A stretch of 64,000 bases of DNA. It comes from Frateuria hangzhouensis (lineage in GTDB: Bacteria > Pseudomonadota > Gammaproteobacteria > Xanthomonadales > Rhodanobacteraceae). The notes below the pieces were generated by a model. That model did no database searches and was not told where the DNA came from. It was given only the letters and a program-made list of their open reading frames with translations. Position numbers and translations under genes: made by a program. The stretch lies in contig NZ_JAPMIU010000011.1 in NCBI RefSeq assembly GCF_026410505.1, positions 1 to 64,000 of the forward strand, given 5' to 3'. Numbering within the stretch: the stretch's first letter is position 1; each line of letters opens with the position of its first letter. Below are positions 7,858 through 16,469 of this stretch, one piece after another.

Positions 7858-9912
7858 TTACCGCGTTGCGGGAAGGCCGGAATTGAAAACCGATTGACCG
7901 GTGGACAGCGTCATCGACGGCACGCTTTGGCTAAAGGCGCATCCGGGTACATCCAGGCATCCGCCCCGGTTTTCCCAGAGCGTGAGTGCGTGCCCATCGG
8001 ACCACAGGACATCGGCCACGCCATCCCCGTCGTAATCGGCTACTGTCGCCACCCGGGAGCCACTGACGGCCGCTGGTACGCCAAAGCTCTTGATGGCGCG
8101 GGCCGCTCCGCCGTTCATCAGCCAATAGCCCCACTCCGCATCGTCGTCGGTCATCCACACCAGGTCAGCGCTGCCGTCGCCATCGAGGTCGCCGCGGCCG
8201 ACGATCTTCCAGGTCGCCGGGAAGTTCGCGACGAACTTCGAGACGAAGCCCTGTCCGCGCGAGATCCAGGTGTACAGATCGTGGCGATCGCTCGACCACA
8301 GGACATCCGCCCGCCCGTCAGCGTCGAAGTCGCCCACGGTGACCGGGTAATAGCCGGCCGTGTAGCGGATGACCTTGTAGCCGGTGCGGGTGGCACCGTT
8401 CATCAGCCAATAGGCGAACTGGTGCGTCGACTTGTGCACCCACGCCAGGTCGTCCCTGCCATCAGCATCGAAATCGCCCGCGCCGGCGACCGTCCAACCG
8501 GCTGGGTAGGTCCCTGCGAATTTCGAGGTGAAGCCGTTCGGGCCGCCCGACCAGACGTAGAGGTCATGACGCGGGCTAGTCCAGAGGATGTCGGCGATGC
8601 CATCGCCGTTGAAATCCGCCACCGCCGCCGGGTAGTAACCGGCGGTGATGGCCAAGTCGGTGGCAGTACCGCTGGCCGAGCCGATGGAGAGAATGCCCGG
8701 ACCTGTGAAAATCAGCGAGGAGACGCCCTTACCGGTGACATCGTCCTGGATGGGGACCACCAACTTGAAGATCGCGCCAGTTCCGTTGGGTCCAGAGTAA
8801 AGACTGATCCCGTAGATTGTCCTTGGCGCTCCCTGGATCAGGTTGGTGAGAACGGGTGCGGCGGTGCTGCGATCCGGATCCGGTTCCATGGTATGGAGCA
8901 CGCTATACCGCCCGTTAGGGGCCACCCTGAATATCACACCAGTCCCATAGCGGACATCGCTTCCGTTTAAATCGTTGATGCCGTAAATGCTTCCGTCCGC
9001 GCCGATCAGCAGGTCGCTGGGTTGATCCCCGTTTTTGATAACAAGACCGTCGAACTCGTGGATGATCGAAGAAGTGCCGTCCGCCGCAAGCCGGAACAAG
9101 GTGCCGTAGTGGTAGCCAAACCCTGGACCGCCCGACAACGTGCTTCCAACCAGATTGCCGCCCCCATCGATGACCAAAGCGCTCAGTTGGCCTCCTTCGT
9201 AGTCATCGGAAAGAACGCGCAGGACGGTGCATACGCCATCCTTGATTTTGAGGATGACCTCTCCTTCTTGCCTGAGTACCGTCACGTAGAATTCGCCGGA
9301 AAGGCCGGCGACCAGGTGTTCCACCGGCCAATCACCGACATCATTCCGAAAATCGTAGATCACCCGAGTGTCGCCCTGCGGATCGATCGCGACTAATGTC
9401 GGTCCTGAAGGGGCGTTGGCGATGCCGAAGACGTTTCCGTCACGGTCGACTACCAGATTGTGGGGGCTGGTCCACGAGCCGTAGGTACCCATATCTGGGT
9501 AGGTATGTACCCGTTTGAAACCCTCACTGCCGGAAACCGTAAAGGCGCTCGCCGTGGTCGTCCCGAATAATGAACCGTCCTTCAGGCGTACAAGGTCGCT
9601 GTACGCTTCATAAAAGAAGTCGTCGTAGGGCATTCCATCACCCCAATCGAACTCATGCAGCTTGGTGAAGTCACCCTGTAACGACATTGAGAAGACACCG
9701 GCCTGTTCGAAGTAATCGCCGGACGCCATTCCATAGATATACCCGTCGGTGTAGGCGATATCCAGCGGATTGGCGAGCCCGCCGGAACCCCAGGCAGGCA
9801 TGCTCCCGACCAGGCTGTAATGGGGCGAGGCGCAGATTGCCGCATCGGAAAACATCACTGCCACGATACATGCCAGCACCCGCAGGCGCCGGCTTGCCTT
9901 GTTATTTGACAT
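7858..9912 (-). CDS. Secreted FG-GAP/VCBS repeat protein with N-terminal propeller-like half
   Basis: A 684-aa exported protein; a signal peptide ends near residue 28 (DAAICAS). The first half (about 30-420) contains repeated blocks of the GSLFGTTT, GNVFGIANA, GSIYGINDL and RTIYGISL kind, each with a glycine-rich turn, resembling the GloVer-type tandem repeats of choice-of-anchor proteins. The C-terminal 270 residues carry five FG-GAP/VCBS-like repeats with calcium-loop motifs: DFNGDGIAD, DFDADGRDD, DFDADGRAD, DLDGDGSAD and DYDGDGVAD. Each is followed by an LW or VW strand, and two by YWLMNG. Surface adhesion or carbohydrate binding is plausible from the fold. No PEP-CTERM or LPXTG-like tail is present. 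The start has GGGGGAGAG upstream. It begins 36 bases after the POT transporter gene on the same strand and looks somewhat less GC-biased than its neighbours. Confidence 0.82.
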   Translation of the reverse strand: MSNNKASRRLRVLACIVAVMFSDAAICASPHYSLVGSMPAWGSGGLANPLDIAYTDGYIYGMASGDYFEQAGVFSMSLQGDFTKLHEFDWGDGMPYDDFFYEAYSDLVRLKDGSLFGTTTASAFTVSGSEGFKRVHTYPDMGTYGSWTSPHNLVVDRDGNVFGIANAPSGPTLVAIDPQGDTRVIYDFRNDVGDWPVEHLVAGLSGEFYVTVLRQEGEVILKIKDGVCTVLRVLSDDYEGGQLSALVIDGGGNLVGSTLSGGPGFGYHYGTLFRLAADGTSSIIHEFDGLVIKNGDQPSDLLIGADGSIYGINDLNGSDVRYGTGVIFRVAPNGRYSVLHTMEPDPDRSTAAPVLTNLIQGAPRTIYGISLYSGPNGTGAIFKLVVPIQDDVTGKGVSSLIFTGPGILSIGSASGTATDLAITAGYYPAAVADFNGDGIADILWTSPRHDLYVWSGGPNGFTSKFAGTYPAGWTVAGAGDFDADGRDDLAWVHKSTHQFAYWLMNGATRTGYKVIRYTAGYYPVTVGDFDADGRADVLWSSDRHDLYTWISRGQGFVSKFVANFPATWKIVGRGDLDGDGSADLVWMTDDDAEWGYWLMNGGAARAIKSFGVPAAVSGSRVATVADYDGDGVADVLWSDGHALTLWENRGGCLDVPGCAFSQSVPSMTLSTGQSVFNSGLPATR

Positions 9913-9948
9913 GCTCTCCCCCGTGGCCCCGTGGCCGTATCAGCCAAA

Positions 9949-11451
9949 TTACTTTATGCCATGCATCAACTTGTTGATCAGCGGCGCGATCAGCAGCAAC
10001 AACACGCCCGAGCCGATCAGCACCGCGAAGCTGAAAGTGAAGCCCGACAGCGCCGAGGCGACCGTCATGCCGGTATCGCCGCTGATCCAGCTGGCTACCA
10101 GGCCGGAGAAATCACCGCCGCCGGCGAGCGACAGGAACCAGCCGCCCATTGCCACGCCGACCAGTCGCGGCGGCGCCAGCTTGGTGACCATCGACAGGCC
10201 GATGGGCGACAGGCTCAGCTCGCCCAGGGTCTGCATCACGTAGCACAGCACCAGCGGCCAGAACGGGATCAGCCCGGCCGGCCCCAGCAGTTCCTTGAGC
10301 GCGTACACCAGCACCGCGAAGCCCAGCCCGTTGAAGATCAGGCCGAAACCGAACTTGCGCGGGATCGAAGGCTCCGCCTTGCGGCGCGCCAGCGCGGCCC
10401 ACACCAGCGTGACCAGCGGTGCGAACACCAGGATCGCCAGCGGCGTGACCGACTGGAACCAGCCGACCGGGAATACCCAACCGCCGAACATGGTGCGGTC
10501 GACCCAGTTCTCGGCCAGGAAGTTGAGCGAGGTGCCGAATTGGAAGTAGAACGTCCAGAACAGCACGCTGAAGACGAAGATGATCAGCATCGCGATCACC
10601 CGGTCCAGCTGCACGCGGTCGTGCCGCAGCGCCTCGACGATCAACATCGTCGCCACGCCGATGAACAACAATCCGAGCAGCCATTGCAGGCCCGCCGCGC
10701 CGACCCACGCCAGCAGCATGTACACCAGCGGCACCGCCACCGCCACGCCCACCAGCACCCAGGCCACGCGCACACGGCTTTCCATGCCCGGCAGCGGCCG
10801 CCCCACGTTCTTCAGCGTGCGCCGGCCGAACCAGAACCACAGCAGGCTGAGCAGCATGCCGACGCCGGCGGCGCCGAATACCACGCGGTAGTTCTGCTGC
10901 ATCGGCGTGTCGGTGAAGTGCGCGGCCATCCACCCGGTGAGCAGCGGCGCGACCAGCGCGCCGGCGTTGATGCCCATGTAGAACAGGGTGAAACCGCGGT
11001 CGCGGCGCGGATCGTCCGTGCCGTACAGCTGGCCGACCATGGAGGAAATGTTCGGCTTGAACAGACCGTCGCCCACCACCACTAGCGCCAGCCCCAGCAT
11101 CAGCAGCGGCTTGCTCGGCACCAGCAGGGTGAACAGACCGGCGGCCATCACCGCGGCGCCGAGCAAAATCGAGCGCTGGTAGCCGATCACCCGGTCGGCC
11201 ACGTAACCGCCGAAGATCGAAGCGGCGTAGATCAGCGCGGTGTACGCGCCGAACACGCCCGAGGCCCAGCCCTGCCCGGCCGCGTCGCCCTGGTAGAACT
11301 GCGCCACGATGTAGAGCACCAGCGCCCAGCTCACGCTGTAGAAGGCGAAGCGCTCCCAGAACTCGGTCATGAACAGCATCCACAGCGGACGCGGGTGGCC
11401 GAGCAGTTGCGGGTAGTCGGGCGCGGCGGCCGGCGTGGCGGTGTCGGTCAT
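9949..11451 (-). CDS. Proton-dependent oligopeptide (POT/PTR) transporter
   Basis: A 500-aa inner-membrane transporter of the POT family (major facilitator fold, 12-14 helices) that imports di- and tripeptides with protons. The family motif ExxERFxxY appears as EFWERFAFY in helix 1, followed by FGGYVADRVIGYQRSILLGA at the helix 2-3 loop (GG.LAD signature). FTLFYMGINAGALVAPLLTG and the late region ELSLSPIGLSMVTKLAP are also typical. Hydrophobic segments recur along the whole length. AGGGGAA precedes the ATG. It is convergent with nothing and follows kynA on the same strand across a REP-like hairpin. The substrate beyond small peptides cannot be told. Confidence 0.92.
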   Translation of the reverse strand: MTDTATPAAAPDYPQLLGHPRPLWMLFMTEFWERFAFYSVSWALVLYIVAQFYQGDAAGQGWASGVFGAYTALIYAASIFGGYVADRVIGYQRSILLGAAVMAAGLFTLLVPSKPLLMLGLALVVVGDGLFKPNISSMVGQLYGTDDPRRDRGFTLFYMGINAGALVAPLLTGWMAAHFTDTPMQQNYRVVFGAAGVGMLLSLLWFWFGRRTLKNVGRPLPGMESRVRVAWVLVGVAVAVPLVYMLLAWVGAAGLQWLLGLLFIGVATMLIVEALRHDRVQLDRVIAMLIIFVFSVLFWTFYFQFGTSLNFLAENWVDRTMFGGWVFPVGWFQSVTPLAILVFAPLVTLVWAALARRKAEPSIPRKFGFGLIFNGLGFAVLVYALKELLGPAGLIPFWPLVLCYVMQTLGELSLSPIGLSMVTKLAPPRLVGVAMGGWFLSLAGGGDFSGLVASWISGDTGMTVASALSGFTFSFAVLIGSGVLLLLIAPLINKLMHGIK

Positions 11452-11539
11452 GGGTTCCCCTAGGCGTGGAGGGCACGCTCAGCGCGCGCCACCGGGGACG
11501 TGTAACCGGCGCAAGGGCGCCACGTCAATGGCGCGGACA

Positions 11540-11602
11540 CCTGTAGGAGCGCACCTGGCGCGACTGCCATCCCTCGGTCGCGCCCAGGTGCGCACCCACA
11601 GG
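11540..11602. repeat. REP-like inverted repeat of the TGTAGGAGC type
   Basis: CCTGTAGGAGCGCACCTGG begins at 11540, and its inverted copy runs to CGCACCCACAGG ending at 11602; the arms are about 25 bases with few mismatches around a 12-base loop. This TGTAGGAGCGC signature is a well-known REP type in pseudomonads and xanthomonads. It sits between kynA and the POT transporter gene, both on the reverse strand, where it may block exonucleases or act as a weak terminator. No T tract follows. Confidence 0.75.
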
Positions 11603-11610
11603 AGAGGCGG

Positions 11611-12453
11611 TTACGTCCCCAGCACCGTGCGCACGTCGAGCAGTTCGGGGAAGAATTCCAGTTCCAGCGCCTTCTTCAGGAACGACACGCCGGACGAGCC
11701 GCCGGTGCCGCGGCGATGGCCGATGATGCGCTCGACCGTCTTCATGTGGCGGAAGCGCCACAACTGGAAACTTTCTTCCACGTCGACCAGCTGCTCGCAC
11801 AGGTAATATTCCGGCCAGAAGCCGGCGCGCTCTTCGTAGATGCGCTTGAGCACCGGCAACAGGTCGGCATGGCGCCGGTACGGCTGCGTCCAGTCACGCT
11901 CGATGAGTTCCGCCGGCACGGCGTGGCCGCGGCGCGCGAGGTAGCGCAGGAACTCGTCGTACAGGCTGGGCGCCCCCAGCACCGCGCGCAGCTGCGCCTG
12001 TGCCTCCGGGTCGTGGGCGAACACGGTGAGCATGTCGGCGTGCTTGTTGCCGAGTAGAAATTCGATCATGCGGTACTGCAGCGACTGGAAGCCCGACGAG
12101 GGGCCCAGGTTGTCGCGGAACTCCAGGTACTCGGCCGGGGTGAGCGTCTCCAGCACCGCCCACTGCTCGAACAGCTGGCGCTGCACCTGCTTGACGCGGG
12201 CGAGCACCTTCAGACAGGCGTCGACGTCGTCCTGGCGCAAATGCACGATCGCCGCCTTGAGCTCATGGATGACCAGCTTCATCCACAGTTCGGACACGTG
12301 GTGCTGCACGATAAACAGCATTTCGTCGTGCTGGCCGGTGAGCGGACGCTGCGCGGACAACAGGGTGCCCAGCTGCAGGTAACCGCCGTAGGTCAACTTG
12401 CCGTCGAGGTCCTTCTCGATGCCGGTTTCGAGGTCGCGCTGGTTGTCCGCCAT
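11611..12453 (-). CDS. kynA: Tryptophan 2,3-dioxygenase
   Basis: A 280-aa haem dioxygenase that opens L-tryptophan to N-formylkynurenine, the first step of the kynurenine pathway. The N-terminal [16 protein letters not shown] and the active-site [15 protein letters not shown] are typical. The substrate-binding [15 protein letters not shown] and the proximal haem ligand H236 in [15 protein letters not shown] with GTGGSSGV also match the Xanthomonas enzyme family. I set the start at the ATG at 12453 before MADNQRD; upstream in-frame sequence is low-complexity and unlike the family. No strong ribosome site is seen. No other kyn genes are nearby. It is divergent from the 2-oxo acid dehydrogenase operon. 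Confidence 0.95.
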   Translation of the reverse strand: MADNQRDLETGIEKDLDGKLTYGGYLQLGTLLSAQRPLTGQHDEMLFIVQHHVSELWMKLVIHELKAAIVHLRQDDVDACLKVLARVKQVQRQLFEQWAVLETLTPAEYLEFRDNLGPSSGFQSLQYRMIEFLLGNKHADMLTVFAHDPEAQAQLRAVLGAPSLYDEFLRYLARRGHAVPAELIERDWTQPYRRHADLLPVLKRIYEERAGFWPEYYLCEQLVDVEESFQLWRFRHMKTVERIIGHRRGTGGSSGVSFLKKALELEFFPELLDVRTVLGT

Positions 12454-12586
12454 GGGAGGTGCATCCGCTGCTGCAGGATCGAGCGCCCATGGTAATGGGC
12501 CGGCGACGCAGGCGGTCCTGATCCAGGGCAAGAATGGTGTGCCGGAGCCGGCCCGCCGGCCATCACAAGGCCTCCACACGCCCGCG

Positions 12587-12632
12587 CATGTTGCACCGTA
12601 CCTTGCAGCGCAACATGCCCGCCTGCTATCAA
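12587..12632 (+). promoter_or_regulatory. Promoter and inverted-repeat operator candidate for the E1-E2 operon
   Basis: TTGCAG (12603-12608) and TATCAA (12627-12632) are separated by 18 bases and could form a sigma-70 promoter for the gene starting at 12733. CATGTTGC (12587-12594) and its exact reverse complement GCAACATG (12610-12617) flank the -35 box and enter the spacer. An activator or repressor dimer bound there would control the promoter. Related operons are known to use Lrp-type regulators, but no regulator gene is adjacent. Confidence 0.4.
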
Positions 12633-12732
12633 ACGCGGTCTTTCCGGGACGAAAAGTGCGTGCCGGGCCCCACTGGAAGGGCCGCCGCCTCCCCCCGCAA
12701 GAAATCACCCACCCCATCTATGGGAGCGAGTC

Positions 12733-13818
12733 GTGTCCATCGCCGCCAAATTTGAAATCGAGTACCTGCAATACCTCGACGCCGAGGGCAAGCAGGTGCG
12801 TGATGACCTGCCTGCCTTCGCGCAGGACCTCGACCAGATGGTCGAGCTCTACAAGCTGATGCTTTCCACCCGCGTGTTCGACGCCAAGTCGATCGCGCTG
12901 CAGCGCACCGGCAAGCTCGGCACCTATGCCTCCTGCCTCGGCCACGAGGCCGCGCACGTCGGCATCGGCAGCGCCATGAAGCCCGAGGACGTGCTGGCGC
13001 CCAGCTACCGCGAATACGGCGCGCAGCTCTACCGTGGCGTGCAGCCGCGCGAGGTGTACATGTACTGGGGCGGCGACGAGCGCGGCAACGATTACCAGAA
13101 CGAGCCTGCGCGGCACGACTTCGCCTGGTCGGTGCCGATCGCCACGCAATGCCTGCACGCGGCCGGCTCCGCGCTGGCGTTCAAGATCCGCGGCGAGAAG
13201 CGCGTGGCGGTGTGCACGATCGGCGATGGCGGCTCGTCCAAGGGCGACTTCTACGGCGCCATCAACATCGCCGGCGCGCAGAACCTGCCGATGGTCGCCG
13301 TCATCGTGAACAACCAGTGGGCGATCTCGGTGCCGCGCAAGATCCAGTCCGGCGCGCCGACGCTGGCGCAGAAGGGCATCGCCGCCGGCCTGTACTGCAT
13401 CCAGGTCGACGGCAACGACATCATCGCCGTGCGCAAGGCCATGGAAGACGCGCTCGAGCGCGCCCGCAACGGCGAGGGCGGCAGTGTCATCGAGGCGGTC
13501 ACCTACCGCCTGGGCGACCACACCACCGCCGACGATGCCCGTCGCTACCGCGGCGAGCAGGAGGTCAAGGACGCCTGGGCGAAAGACCCGATGATCCGCC
13601 TGAAGAACTGGCTGGTCGCCAAGAAGATGTGGGACGACAAGAAGGAAGAAGCCTGGAAGGCCGAGTGCGACGACTGGATGGACAACGAGGTCAACGCCTA
13701 CCTCGAGACCAAGACCCAGCCGGTCACCGCGATGTTCGACTACACCTTCGCCGAAATCCCCGCCGACCTGGAAAAGCAGCGCGATCTCGCGCTCTCGCTC
13801 GAGAACAAGGCTCACTGA
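12733..13818 (+). CDS. pdhA: 2-oxo acid dehydrogenase E1 component, alpha subunit
   Basis: A 361-aa thiamine-diphosphate subunit that, with the beta subunit, decarboxylates a 2-oxo acid and passes the acyl group to the E2 lipoyl arm. The ThDP/Mg motif starts at GDGGSSKGDF (GDG 164-166) and closes with NNQWAIS (NN 193-194). RYRGEQEV near residue 275 resembles the phosphorylation-loop region of branched-chain E1alpha. Start is GTG at 12733 with GGGAG upstream. Four bases separate it from the beta-subunit gene. Substrate is uncertain: heterotetrameric E1 of this type serves either pyruvate or branched-chain oxo acids, and the symbol is used loosely. The E3 gene is not in the window. Confidence 0.9.
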   Translation: MSIAAKFEIEYLQYLDAEGKQVRDDLPAFAQDLDQMVELYKLMLSTRVFDAKSIALQRTGKLGTYASCLGHEAAHVGIGSAMKPEDVLAPSYREYGAQLYRGVQPREVYMYWGGDERGNDYQNEPARHDFAWSVPIATQCLHAAGSALAFKIRGEKRVAVCTIGDGGSSKGDFYGAINIAGAQNLPMVAVIVNNQWAISVPRKIQSGAPTLAQKGIAAGLYCIQVDGNDIIAVRKAMEDALERARNGEGGSVIEAVTYRLGDHTTADDARRYRGEQEVKDAWAKDPMIRLKNWLVAKKMWDDKKEEAWKAECDDWMDNEVNAYLETKTQPVTAMFDYTFAEIPADLEKQRDLALSLENKAH

Positions 13819-13822
13819 CGTC

Positions 13823-14803
13823 ATGGCACAGATCACCCTTATCGAAGCAGTCACCCAGGCACTGGCCTACGAGATGGCGCACGACGAATCGGTCGTGGTG
13901 CTGGGCGAGGACGTGGGCGTCAACGGCGGCGTGTTCCGCGCCACCCAGGGCCTGCAGGAGAAGTTCGGCGAGCTGCGCGTGCTCGACACGCCGCTGGACG
14001 AGACCACCATCGCCGGCGTCACCGTCGGCCTGGCCGCGCAGGGCATGAAGCCGATCGCCGAGGCGCAGTTCGAAGGCTTCATCTACCCGATGATGGAGCA
14101 GATCGCCTGCCACGCCGCGCGCCTGCGCAACCGCACCCGCGGCCGCATCACCGTGCCGGCGGTGTTCCGCGCACCGTGGGGCGGCGGCATCCGTGCGCCG
14201 GAGCATCACTCCGAGGCGAACGAACACCTGTTCACCAACATCCCCGGCCTGCGCGTGGTGCTGCCCTCCTCGCCGGCGCGCGCCTACGGCCTGTTGCTGG
14301 CGGCGATCCGCGATCCGGATCCGGTGATGTTCTTCGAACCCAAGCGCATCTACCGCCAGTACAAGGAAGAGGTGCCGGACGATGGCGAGGCACTGCCGCT
14401 GGACGTGTGCTTCGTGCTGCGCGACGGCACCGACGTGACCCTGGTGACCTGGGGCGCGCAGGTGAAGGAGACGCTGGAAGCGGCCGACGCGCTGGCCGCC
14501 GAGGGCATCAGCGCCGAAGTGATCGACGTCGCCACGCTGACGCCGCTGGACTTCGACACGATCGCCGAGTCGGTGGCCAAGACCGGCCGCTGCGTGATCG
14601 TGCACGAGGCACCCAAGACCGCCGGTTTCGGTGCCGAGATCGCCGCGCGCCTGGCCGAGGAATGCATGTTCGACCTGCTTGCGCCGGTCGAGCGCGTGAC
14701 CGGCTTCGACACGCACATCCCGCTGTTCCGCCTGGAAATGAAATACCTGCCCAGCACCGAGCGCGTGGTCGAGGCGGCCAAGCGCACGCTGGCGGCCAGC
14801 TGA
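13823..14803 (+). CDS. pdhB: 2-oxo acid dehydrogenase E1 component, beta subunit
   Basis: A 326-aa beta subunit of the heterotetrameric E1. Family hallmarks are the start ITLIEAVTQALAYEM, VVVLGEDVGVNGGVFRAT, LDTPLDETTIAGVTVGLAA, and the pyrimidine-binding region AEAQFEGFIYPMMEQI. PWGGGIRAPEHHSEANE carries the active-site histidine pair, and EVIDVATLTPLDFDTI lies in the C-terminal transketolase domain. The mature length is as usual. It begins four bases after the alpha gene. A pair of REP-like hairpins separates it from the E2 gene. Confidence 0.93.
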   Translation: MAQITLIEAVTQALAYEMAHDESVVVLGEDVGVNGGVFRATQGLQEKFGELRVLDTPLDETTIAGVTVGLAAQGMKPIAEAQFEGFIYPMMEQIACHAARLRNRTRGRITVPAVFRAPWGGGIRAPEHHSEANEHLFTNIPGLRVVLPSSPARAYGLLLAAIRDPDPVMFFEPKRIYRQYKEEVPDDGEALPLDVCFVLRDGTDVTLVTWGAQVKETLEAADALAAEGISAEVIDVATLTPLDFDTIAESVAKTGRCVIVHEAPKTAGFGAEIAARLAEECMFDLLAPVERVTGFDTHIPLFRLEMKYLPSTERVVEAAKRTLAAS

Positions 14804-14812
14804 CGCTCTGCT

Positions 14813-14915
14813 CCTCCCCCTGCTTGCAGGGGGAGGTCGGGAGGGGGTGGCTTTTGACTTGGAGCCCCAGATCAAGAGCACCCCTCCCCAACCCTCCCCT
14901 GCAAGCAGGGGAGGG
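14813..14915. repeat. Pair of REP-like palindromes between E1beta and E2 genes
   Basis: Two hairpins with perfect 11-bp arms and 2-base centres lie 55 bases apart: CCTCCCCCTGC-TT-GCAGGGGGAGG at 14813-14836 and CCCTCCCCTGC-AA-GCAGGGGAGGG at 14892-14915. They are near copies of each other with complementary centres, an arrangement like a bipartite interspersed mosaic element (BIME). Located inside an operon, they could change the ratio of E1 to E2 by stabilising the upstream message. Confidence 0.8.
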
Positions 14916-14945
14916 AGCCAAAACCCCCACTTTGGAACTCCGCCC

Positions 14946-16319
14946 ATGGCTGACATCAAGACGTTCTACCTGCCCGACCTCGGCGAAGGCCTCCCCGACG
15001 CGACCGTCGTCGAATGGCACGTGAAGGTCGGCGACACGATCAAGCTCGACGCCCCGCTGGCCTCGATGGAAACCGCCAAGGCGGTGGTCGAGGTGCCTTC
15101 GCCCTACACCGGCAAGGTGACCAAGCTCTACGGCGCCGCCGGCGACGTGATCGAGACCGGCGCCGCGCTGGCCGACTTCGAGCCCGACCCCAACGCCAAG
15201 CAGCGCGCCGAGGCCGAATCCACCGGCCACCACCATGGCCCGAAGAAGGGTGTCGGCAGCCCGGCACCGGACGACGGCGGCAAGGTGGTCGCCTCCGACG
15301 AAGGCGGCGAAGTGCAGACCGGCGGCAAGGACCGTGAAGACGAAGGCACCGTGGTCGGCGCCATGGTCAGCGGCAACCACGTGCACGTGGAGCAGGTCGC
15401 CACCGTCGGCGGCGTCAAGGCGGTGCCCGCCGTGCGCGCGCTGGCGAAGAAGCTCAAGGTGGACCTGGCCAAGGTGCGCCCGACCGGCGCCGATGGCGTG
15501 GTCACCATGAAGGACGTCAAGGACGCCGCCGCCAACGGCAGCGCCCCGCTCGGCGCGCGCGCCGTACCCGCTTCGGCAGGTCGCCACCTGGCGCCCGAGC
15601 TGCCGCAGCCGGAGCCGCAGCGCGGCCCGGTCTCGCTCGCCGGCAAGCCCGTGCGCACGGCCCCGCCGTCGCAGCCGGCCACCGGCCAGCCCGAGCAGCT
15701 CAAGGGCGTGCGCCGCAACATGGCCCGCGTGATGTCCGATGCCCACGCACAGGTCGTGCCGACCACGCTGGTCGACGACGCCGACCTGCACGCCTGGCTG
15801 GGCAAGCAGGACATCACCGCGCGCCTGATCCGCGCCATCGTGGCCGCCTGCAAGGCGGTGCCGGCGCTCAACGCCTGGTTCGACGGCAAGAACCTCACCC
15901 GCACCATGCACGGCCACGTCGACATCGGTATCGCGGTGGACACCGACGACGGCCTGTTCGTGCCTGCTCTGCGCAATGCCGACGTACTCGACGGCGCCGG
16001 CGTGCGTGCCGCGATCAAGCGCCTGCGCTCGCAGGTGGAAGACCGCAGCATCCCGTCGTCGGAACTGTCCGGCTACACCATCAGCCTGTCGAACTTCGGC
16101 ATGTTCGCCGGCCGCTATGCCACCCCGGTGGTCGTGCCGCCATGCGTCGCCATCATCGGCGCCGGCAAGCTCAGCCACGACGTGGTGGCGGTGATGGGCG
16201 GCATCGAGGTCCACCGCCGCATGCCGATCAGCCTCACCTTCGACCACCGCGCCGCCACCGGCGGCGAAGCGGCGCGCTTCCTCAAGGCGCTGCTGGACGA
16301 TCTGGCGCTGCCGCAATAA
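14946..16319 (+). CDS. 2-oxo acid dehydrogenase E2 component (dihydrolipoyl acyltransferase)
   Basis: A 457-aa core acyltransferase. One lipoyl domain (about 1-78) has the lipoylated lysine K45 in METAKAVVE. A charged Gly/His/Asp linker follows, then a peripheral-subunit-binding domain (about 157-192; VPAVRALAKKLKVDLAKV and GADGVVTMKDV), a Pro/Ala linker, and the catalytic domain from about 230. The catalytic motif HxxxDG reads H434-RAAT-G, so the usual Asp is Thr438. Branched-chain-type E2s of xanthomonads are remembered to carry a similar HRxxTGG form, so this may be a subfamily trait. The start is the ATG at 14946 (MADIKTF); a longer frame reads back through the REP repeats and is rejected. 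Confidence 0.92.
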   Translation: MADIKTFYLPDLGEGLPDATVVEWHVKVGDTIKLDAPLASMETAKAVVEVPSPYTGKVTKLYGAAGDVIETGAALADFEPDPNAKQRAEAESTGHHHGPKKGVGSPAPDDGGKVVASDEGGEVQTGGKDREDEGTVVGAMVSGNHVHVEQVATVGGVKAVPAVRALAKKLKVDLAKVRPTGADGVVTMKDVKDAAANGSAPLGARAVPASAGRHLAPELPQPEPQRGPVSLAGKPVRTAPPSQPATGQPEQLKGVRRNMARVMSDAHAQVVPTTLVDDADLHAWLGKQDITARLIRAIVAACKAVPALNAWFDGKNLTRTMHGHVDIGIAVDTDDGLFVPALRNADVLDGAGVRAAIKRLRSQVEDRSIPSSELSGYTISLSNFGMFAGRYATPVVVPPCVAIIGAGKLSHDVVAVMGGIEVHRRMPISLTFDHRAATGGEAARFLKALLDDLALPQ

Positions 16320-16392
16320 CGCAGGGGGTTGCGTGCTCTTCCCCGGTCCGCCGGGAAAGGGCTGGGGCGCTTGCCGCCCGACCCGAGAAAAG

Positions 16393-16422
16393 CGGAGCGC
16401 CCCGGGCGCTCCGTTTTCTTTT
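16393..16422 (+). terminator. Intrinsic terminator after the E1-E2 operon
   Basis: Arms CGGAGCGCCC (16393-16402) and GGGCGCTCCG (16404-16413) form a strong GC stem, followed directly by TTTTCTTTT (16414-16422). It lies 74 bases after the E2 stop and 48 bases before the next start, so it should end the dehydrogenase operon and leave the VOC gene with its own promoter. Confidence 0.85.
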
Positions 16423-16469
16423 CACGCCCCCGGGCGCACCCTTGGCCTTCCGTACTGACGGAGGTCCCC

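Noticed and set aside
7858-9912. Possibility that the FG-GAP protein is a PEP-CTERM substrate of the EPS island
   Set aside because: The C terminus (SVFNSGLPATR) has no PEP motif, membrane helix or basic end, and the gene is 26 kb away.
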